NCBI RefSeq assembly: GCF_026262505.1
Contig: NC_067203.1
Span: 20,627,411 to 20,691,410 of the forward strand
Source: Trichomonas vaginalis G3
Taxonomy: Eukaryota > Parabasalia > Trichomonadida > Trichomonadidae
Direction of reading: 5' to 3'
DNA length: 64,000 bases
Below are positions 59,254 through 64,000 of the stretch, piece after piece. A program made the translations under genes and the position numbers. The notes below the pieces were generated by a model. That model did no database searches. It saw nothing but the letters and a program-made list of their open reading frames with translations, and had not been told where the DNA came from. Each line of letters starts with the position of its first letter. Within the stretch, counting starts at the first letter, position 1.

Positions 59254-60864
59254 ATGTACGCCGCTCAGAATATAACGCCAACAGTTTTGGATGCCATGAA
59301 CGGAAATGTTTCCGAATGGTATAACGAATGCGACAATGCCATTAGAAGGTCAGAAATAGTTCCTGGAACTTACGAATATACAACTGCTGTTTCTTATGGA
59401 AACGTAGGTGAGTTTGGAGAAGGTTCTTCAACAACAGTAGATATTGCTTGCGACAGGTTTCATATTATTTCTATTGACAACTCATTCTTATACGTGGAAC
59501 AAGACATTGAAATAAAACCTTCTGCCAAGTTGTCTGACAAGAAAGGTTGCAATGGAATTTTCTATGTCGGATACCAATATGCTCCAGAAGTTTTCATGGG
59601 ATATAAGATATATTCTAACTCTGACTTAGTTCAAACAGTAACATGGGCAAACTATGAATGGTTCGCTTTGAGAAACTCAGTACAACCACAAGCTAGAGAA
59701 CAAACAGACCAGTATGCAACTATTGAGAAAATAAGAAGACTTGACCCTAACGTTCCAGGAGTTTATGTTAACCTTTCTGGTTCAGATGGAATTGCTGCCA
59801 CTAAAGTAAAACTGAAACTTAGAGTTCCTTTGTCATCTTTCCTCATCTTCAGGTTTTTAAGATACTTGCCAAACTGGGCAGGAAAAATTTCTATCGAACT
59901 TACTCCAAGCAAAAATAACTTAGTCATTGCACCAACACAAGACCCATTCACTCTTACAGACGTAAAGGGAACAAATAAAACGTCATTCGCCGAATTTTGC
60001 AAAGACAAAGTTGACTTAGACTTTGGTTTCTCAAACCTCAACACTGAAGTAAACTATTATTTCAATGCTGCTGGAGATGCTTGGGACCCAGTTAAGTTCA
60101 CATGCGAAAAATTTGAATGCAAGAGAATAGAAAGCAGACTTGCAGTCTATATGTTGGACCCAGATATTTCAAATGCTTTAGCTGCCAAATATATTGCAGT
60201 TCCACTTATGTTCCCTATACACCAAATATCTGTCAAAGACTTTGCAGGTGAAGTTGGAAACCAAAATCCAGGAGCCGAAGGTGCAAGAACAGATATTGCT
60301 TTAACAACTGCAATGAAACATGCAGATACTATGTTTGTACTGTTCAGACGAACTATAAATGACTATTCTTGTTTCTACAACCCTGGTATTAAATATCATA
60401 TAAACATAGATGGCAAATATTATCCAAGAGAAGAATATTCTACAGTTGAGGATATGAGGTTATACAACTTGACATTAGATGCTATGAACTTTAACAACAA
60501 CTTCACAACAACCATTAACCCTGAAATGCAAAGTTCTATTATGCCATATGTGAAAGTATGGACTCATACAGGAGGTCAAAAAACTCAATATACAAATGGA
60601 GACCGTTCAAACTTTTGGCTTGGCATTCCATTTGCTGACTCAGAAGACTTTATGGGTGGTATTTCAACTGTTGGTACAGTTCAAATACAATATACTGGTG
60701 ACAGAGACGGTCCAGATGAATTGAGAGCAAAGAAGTTTACAAAACCAATAGCACTTTTCACGGAAGATGCTCTTTTGAAGATTCGTTCGATGAAACCTGC
60801 TGGGGCTCCACAGATTGGCATAACGACAGCTTCCATCGAGCAGATTTTGGCAGCAGGTCAGTAA
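59254..60864 (+). CDS. Major capsid protein (double jelly-roll type), intact
   Basis: This 536-aa protein is the intact counterpart of the broken gene at 47095-48700. The N-terminus is MYAAQNITPTVLDAMNGNVS. The conserved core VKLKLRVPLSSFLIFRFLRY followed by LPNWAGKISIELTPSKN corresponds to LRLRIPVRRFLPLEAIRFI.PAFAGNIQLKVKF in the capsid at 16624. Strand-rich throughout, ending SIEQILAAGQ. Trimers of such proteins form the hexon-like shell. The 3' 107 bp overlap an antisense gene. Confidence 0.8.
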   Translation: MYAAQNITPTVLDAMNGNVSEWYNECDNAIRRSEIVPGTYEYTTAVSYGNVGEFGEGSSTTVDIACDRFHIISIDNSFLYVEQDIEIKPSAKLSDKKGCNGIFYVGYQYAPEVFMGYKIYSNSDLVQTVTWANYEWFALRNSVQPQAREQTDQYATIEKIRRLDPNVPGVYVNLSGSDGIAATKVKLKLRVPLSSFLIFRFLRYLPNWAGKISIELTPSKNNLVIAPTQDPFTLTDVKGTNKTSFAEFCKDKVDLDFGFSNLNTEVNYYFNAAGDAWDPVKFTCEKFECKRIESRLAVYMLDPDISNALAAKYIAVPLMFPIHQISVKDFAGEVGNQNPGAEGARTDIALTTAMKHADTMFVLFRRTINDYSCFYNPGIKYHINIDGKYYPREEYSTVEDMRLYNLTLDAMNFNNNFTTTINPEMQSSIMPYVKVWTHTGGQKTQYTNGDRSNFWLGIPFADSEDFMGGISTVGTVQIQYTGDRDGPDELRAKKFTKPIALFTEDALLKIRSMKPAGAPQIGITTASIEQILAAGQ

Positions 60865-61177
60865 GTTGTTCTTGAACTGACTTCTCTCCGTCAAATATTG
60901 ACAGTACGCCAGTTTTGACATAATATTGTATTATAAACTTTCCTTTAGTAATATCGGTCAGTTTTGAAGTTATATTTTTGTCTGCTTCAAGAACTTTCAC
61001 CATTTCAGTTATACCAACTTTCTTTGCTTTATGAAAATATTTTGGTTCAGCAAATATTGCTATTCTATAACATTTTCCATTGTTTGTGTAAAGAACTATT
61101 CTGTCAATGTATTTGTATTGTTTGTGAGTATAAACTTTGTTCTGCTTCAATTCAATAAGATATCCGAATACGTCCAT
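60758..61177 (-). CDS. Conserved 139-aa protein overlapping the capsid gene tail
   Basis: Near-identical to 46782-47201 (MDVFGYLIELKQNKVYTHKQ) and open over the same length, with the same 107-bp antisense overlap with the capsid gene. Conservation of a stop-free frame in both copies supports a real gene. Function unknown. Confidence 0.65.
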   Translation of the reverse strand: MDVFGYLIELKQNKVYTHKQYKYIDRIVLYTNNGKCYRIAIFAEPKYFHKAKKVGITEMVKVLEADKNITSKLTDITKGKFIIQYYVKTGVLSIFDGEKSVQEQLTDLLPKSARWKLSLCQSVEPQQVSSNESSKEHLP

Positions 61178-61195
61178 CTTTTTATTCTAAGTAAA

Positions 61196-61775
61196 ATGTC
61201 ATTTCCGAAAAATAGAAACGTAAGTGTTTCAAAAGGTTTAATGGCGGTGGCAGATGTGAAGTTAAATTCACCAACTCAAACAAACAGTCAAAGTGTTGTC
61301 GTCAATGTTAAAGACAGAGATGTTGAAGTGGGGAAACCATACGAAGACGAAGATGGTATAACAATTGTTTCTGTAAAAGAACCAACATATCCTGAAGTTA
61401 ACAGAGACTTAAGTTCTGTTGCAGATATTCGAAACGACTACCAACAACTGAAAGACAAACTTCAAACTCAGGAGAAGATTTGTCAAGCTTTAAGTATAAT
61501 GTTAAACTTGGTCGAACACAACCCTGTAAAAGTGAACTCATATGTCATTGCACCTCATGAAGTTTTGAAAGAACTATTGAAACTTTTGACAGAGGCAGAC
61601 GATATAAACATCAAAGAAATAGAACCCGACATTAGTTGCTGTGGTGTTTCATATAATGCCATTGACAAGATATACGTTATGAAAGGAGGTGAAACGTTGA
61701 ACTTAAAATATAGTTTCCCAGACGTTATAAAAAATATTTGACGACCACAACATTTCATTAAAGTTTATTTGCTAA
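61196..61775 (+). pseudogene. CCG-motif protein, frameshifted at its last codons
   Basis: From ATG 61196 (MSFPKNRNVSVSKG) it is open to 61741 with EIEPDISCCGVSYNAIDKIY. One extra A in the A-run at 61728-61733 shifts the frame, so the last ~14 residues (FDDHNISLKF in Maverick 2) are lost; the original stop is at 61775. It may still be functional. It is 4 bp before the penton start. Confidence 0.7.
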
Positions 61776-61779
61776 GTAA

Positions 61780-62576
61780 ATGGCAGAAGACATAATGGTT
61801 TATACTATTACGACTAAAAACCCTGAGTCATATAATTCTATAACAACAAACTTACAAAGTCCTCAAGGACGATATTGTAAACTAACCTTAAACACAATGA
61901 CGACTAAAGCCTGTTTTGCTCTTTTGACACCAGAAGACTTTATTGTTGTGAATGGTAAAAAATACTCCTTTGAAGATACTTACTCAGATATACCACCAAC
62001 AGGTTTGTTGACTTATTTAATACTTTAAGTACGGGTGTCACATGTGCTGCAACTAGAGCAGGTTTCATTATGTTTGGATGTCCGACTGAGTTTACTATAA
62101 ACGATATGAGCTATAATACATAACTTATTTCTGGTTTTTACTACCAACAGTTTCCTATAACAGGAAAAGGTGTCATACAAGGAATGTCTATTCCATTGAC
62201 ATTAAGCACACCAATCTTATATATTGTTTCAAACTTAGGTTCAAAGTGTTATTCGAATGTCGACAGAAACTATTATGACCAAAAGATACTTATGCGTATA
62301 AACAATACTTTCTCTGCTGGTTTGCCTATTGTTCATTCGAATGCAGAATTTTCAACCTTAGTGAACTCAAACACTTTGGCAAGTATAACGTTGACATTAG
62401 TTGACGCAAACTTTGTTCCTGTAAAACTTTTATGTCCTATGTATTTGTCAATGACGGCAGAAAGTTTCGAATTGGAAGATGCAACTGGTGAAAGTATTGT
62501 ATTACAAGAACAACTTCAACAACAAATAGCTCAAGAACAACAAATGCAACAAATGGAACAACAAAGTCAAGAATAA
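61780..62576 (+). pseudogene. Minor capsid (penton-like) protein, frameshifted
   Basis: ATG 61780 (MAEDIMVYTITTKNPESYNS) is open to about 62010. After shifts between 62005 and 62140, including an in-frame TAA, it is open again to 62576 with TLVDANFVPVKLLCPMYLSM and the Q-rich tail. It corresponds to 45384-46175 and to the intact penton of Maverick 1 (2545-3321). Breaks are in different places from the Maverick 2 copy. Confidence 0.7.
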
Positions 62577-62604
62577 AAAAATATTATTTTTTATTTTTAT
62601 AAAA

Positions 62605-63840
62605 ATGTACAGAATAGATGTTTCAGATTTTTATGACTTCCAAGCATTCAGAATATGTGTCCATTTAGAGACATAACAAAGCAGTCTAGAATTTGAAACG
62701 TTTAGTCATTTATGTTGACTCTGCCCAGAATGTTATGTCATGAAAGAATGGGATGTTGTCTTTAACAAACCAAGAGCAACAATAGTGTCTGAACAAGAAT
62801 GTAGACAGAAACTTAAGAAAAATAAAAGTCGTACAAGTTGGCATGAAGATGTTAGATGCTTGGGATATCTTATTGTCAAAGTTAGAAGATTTTTCAGTTC
62901 GAGGTATATAAAGTTCTATACACCTTCTCCAAATTTCTATTCTATCTTCACTGGATATAAATACGAACAAGTAGAATGGAAAGAAAATATTATAGAAGCT
63001 TGGTTAGACCATGTCAGAAATTATATGCAATGGAAACGAAAAGGTTTATGAGTATATCTTATGTTGGTTTGCAAACATCTTACAACATCCAAGTGCTAAA
63101 AATGAAACTGCTCTCATTATAATTGGAAAACAAGGAACTGGTAAGAATACTTTCTTTACAGATATTTTGTGCAAACTGTTAGAAAGGTTATTCGAATCCG
63201 AATATGACAAACTTAGAAAACATCTGTGGCAAGTTTAACTCCTCAATAGAGAATATGAAAACTTATAGTTTGCAATGAACTTCAAAGTATAGATACAACA
63301 AAAGTTTTGAACTCAGATGCTTTGAAGAATCTTATAACAGACAAAGTTGGAGTTGTTGAAAGAAAGTATAAGACCAAAGAGTTGTGAAAATGTTGCAAAA
63401 CTTCATTATGGTTTCAAACAATGCTGTTCCGATGAAGTTAGAAAGTTCTGACAGAAGAATATGTAGTTGTCAGAACGTCAGAAGCTCATATGCAAGATAC
63501 AGAATATTTTGACGACTTAGCAGAAACTTTGACATCTGACTTTTACAACCACTTGTTCTCATATTTCATGACATTAGATATTTCTAAGTTCAATCCAAGA
63601 CAAATTCCACATACAGAAGAGAGACAAACATTGTTAGAAGCAAACAAGAGTGTATATGAACTGTTCGTAGATGAAACTGACTTTGTGTCATTAGATGAAA
63701 GGTCATTGTACGATTCGTATAAACAATATTGTCAAGAATATGGTTATATGGCAGCGTCTAAACGAACATTCTTGGCAAATGTCAAAAGTCTTTTAGATGT
63801 TCAGAATGGTGTATATACAAAGAAAATTTTTTCTGAGTAA
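62605..63840 (+). pseudogene. SF3 helicase, many small indels but original length
   Basis: It aligns throughout with the intact helicase at 44121-45356 and is exactly the same length (1236 bp), yet the frame is lost repeatedly (first near 62657, last near 63465). Walker A (IIGKQGTGKNTF) survives in the open piece 63011-63238, and the C-terminal 116 codons (63490-63840) are intact. Compensating insertions and deletions of equal total size look more like base-calling errors than free decay. Confidence 0.75.
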
Positions 63841-63875
63841 ATTTTAAAAAAAATATTTTTTTATCCGATAGAAAA

Positions 63876-64000
63876 GATGACGAAATTCATCTCAGTAAAC
63901 AAGTACATGTCAGGACTTAAAGAAGAACTAGACCCATTCACATATTTGAATGTTTACTTCTACCATTTTGAAAAGTCTTCATTCAGCAAAGTTTGGAACA
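63876..64000 (+). CDS. Acidic-tailed protein, 5' part (runs off the window)
   Basis: ATG 63876 opens MTKFISVNKYMSGLKEELDP, the same start as the intact 139-aa protein at 43664-44083, and remains open to the window edge (41 codons). The leader AAAAAAATATTTTTTTATCC is the same as in Maverick 2. Confidence 0.65.

Larger units (their letters stand above)
55497..64000. mobile_element. Maverick/Polinton element 3 (right part outside window)
   Basis: It begins with 8 A then GGTAGTGGGGCTTCCAGGC and repeats, in opposite orientation, the gene order of Maverick 2 from its right end: large coiled-coil protein, major capsid, 139-aa protein, CCG protein, penton, SF3 helicase, acidic-tailed protein. Nucleotide identity is high but many 1-bp indels differ. 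The six bases before it (TGAAAC) would be the left target duplication; the right one is outside the window. Confidence 0.9.

Overview
The window looks like nuclear DNA of the parabasalid parasite Trichomonas vaginalis. It is very AT-rich and its genes have no visible introns. It carries one ordinary host gene, an FGGY-type glycerol kinase whose stop codon runs into the UAAA-type signal used for trichomonad polyadenylation. It also holds three Maverick/Polinton-class virus-like DNA transposons, a class known to be abundant in this genome. The species call is inference from composition, gene content and my knowledge of this genome; I ran no database search.

Layout. (1) 1-~18753: Maverick 1, cut off by the left window edge. 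It encodes a packaging ATPase, minor capsid (penton-like) protein, phage-type fibre, DDE integrase, KilA-N/T5orf172 proteins, protein-primed-type DNA polymerase B, major capsid protein and several small conserved proteins. (2) ~18754-28507: gene-poor host DNA made largely of tandem arrays of hairpin units (about 112-132 bp each), a perfect large inverted repeat and a small MULE-like nonautonomous transposon. (3) 28514-52781: Maverick 2, complete at 24.3 kb, with terminal inverted repeats (TIRs), poly(A)/poly(T) ends and a 6-bp target duplication TAAAGT. It carries a D12-type adenine methyltransferase, two small glycine-rich amphipathic proteins, fibre, integrase, an unusually short PolB, an HNH endonuclease, KilA-N relatives, packaging ATPase, SF3 helicase, penton, major capsid and a ~1100-aa coiled-coil protein. 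(4) 52788-55496: host glycerol kinase. (5) 55497-64000: Maverick 3, cut off by the right edge. It is a near-copy of the right half of Maverick 2 in opposite orientation, so the same element end faces the host gene from both sides.

How the genes fit together. PolB, SF3 helicase and probably the small acidic-tailed proteins would serve replication. The integrase would serve insertion and the FtsK/HerA-type ATPase genome packaging. Major capsid, penton, fibre and the glycine-rich peptides would form the particle. Most Maverick genes have a TATTTTTAY-like motif 10-25 bp before the ATG and sit in short divergent or convergent pairs. Many genes are frameshifted. Comparing Maverick 2 with Maverick 3 shows most breaks are 1-nt indels, so these are recently active but decaying copies, or partly assembly error.

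The most interesting signal is a family of intergenic palindromic modules in the Mavericks. They share a fixed frame (AAAATATATTTTAGG) but use a different repeated word from site to site. At two places Maverick 3 preserves the empty site, and elsewhere inverted pairs bracket single accessory genes such as KilA-N. They behave like small mobile, gene-bracketing units living inside the virus-like elements.
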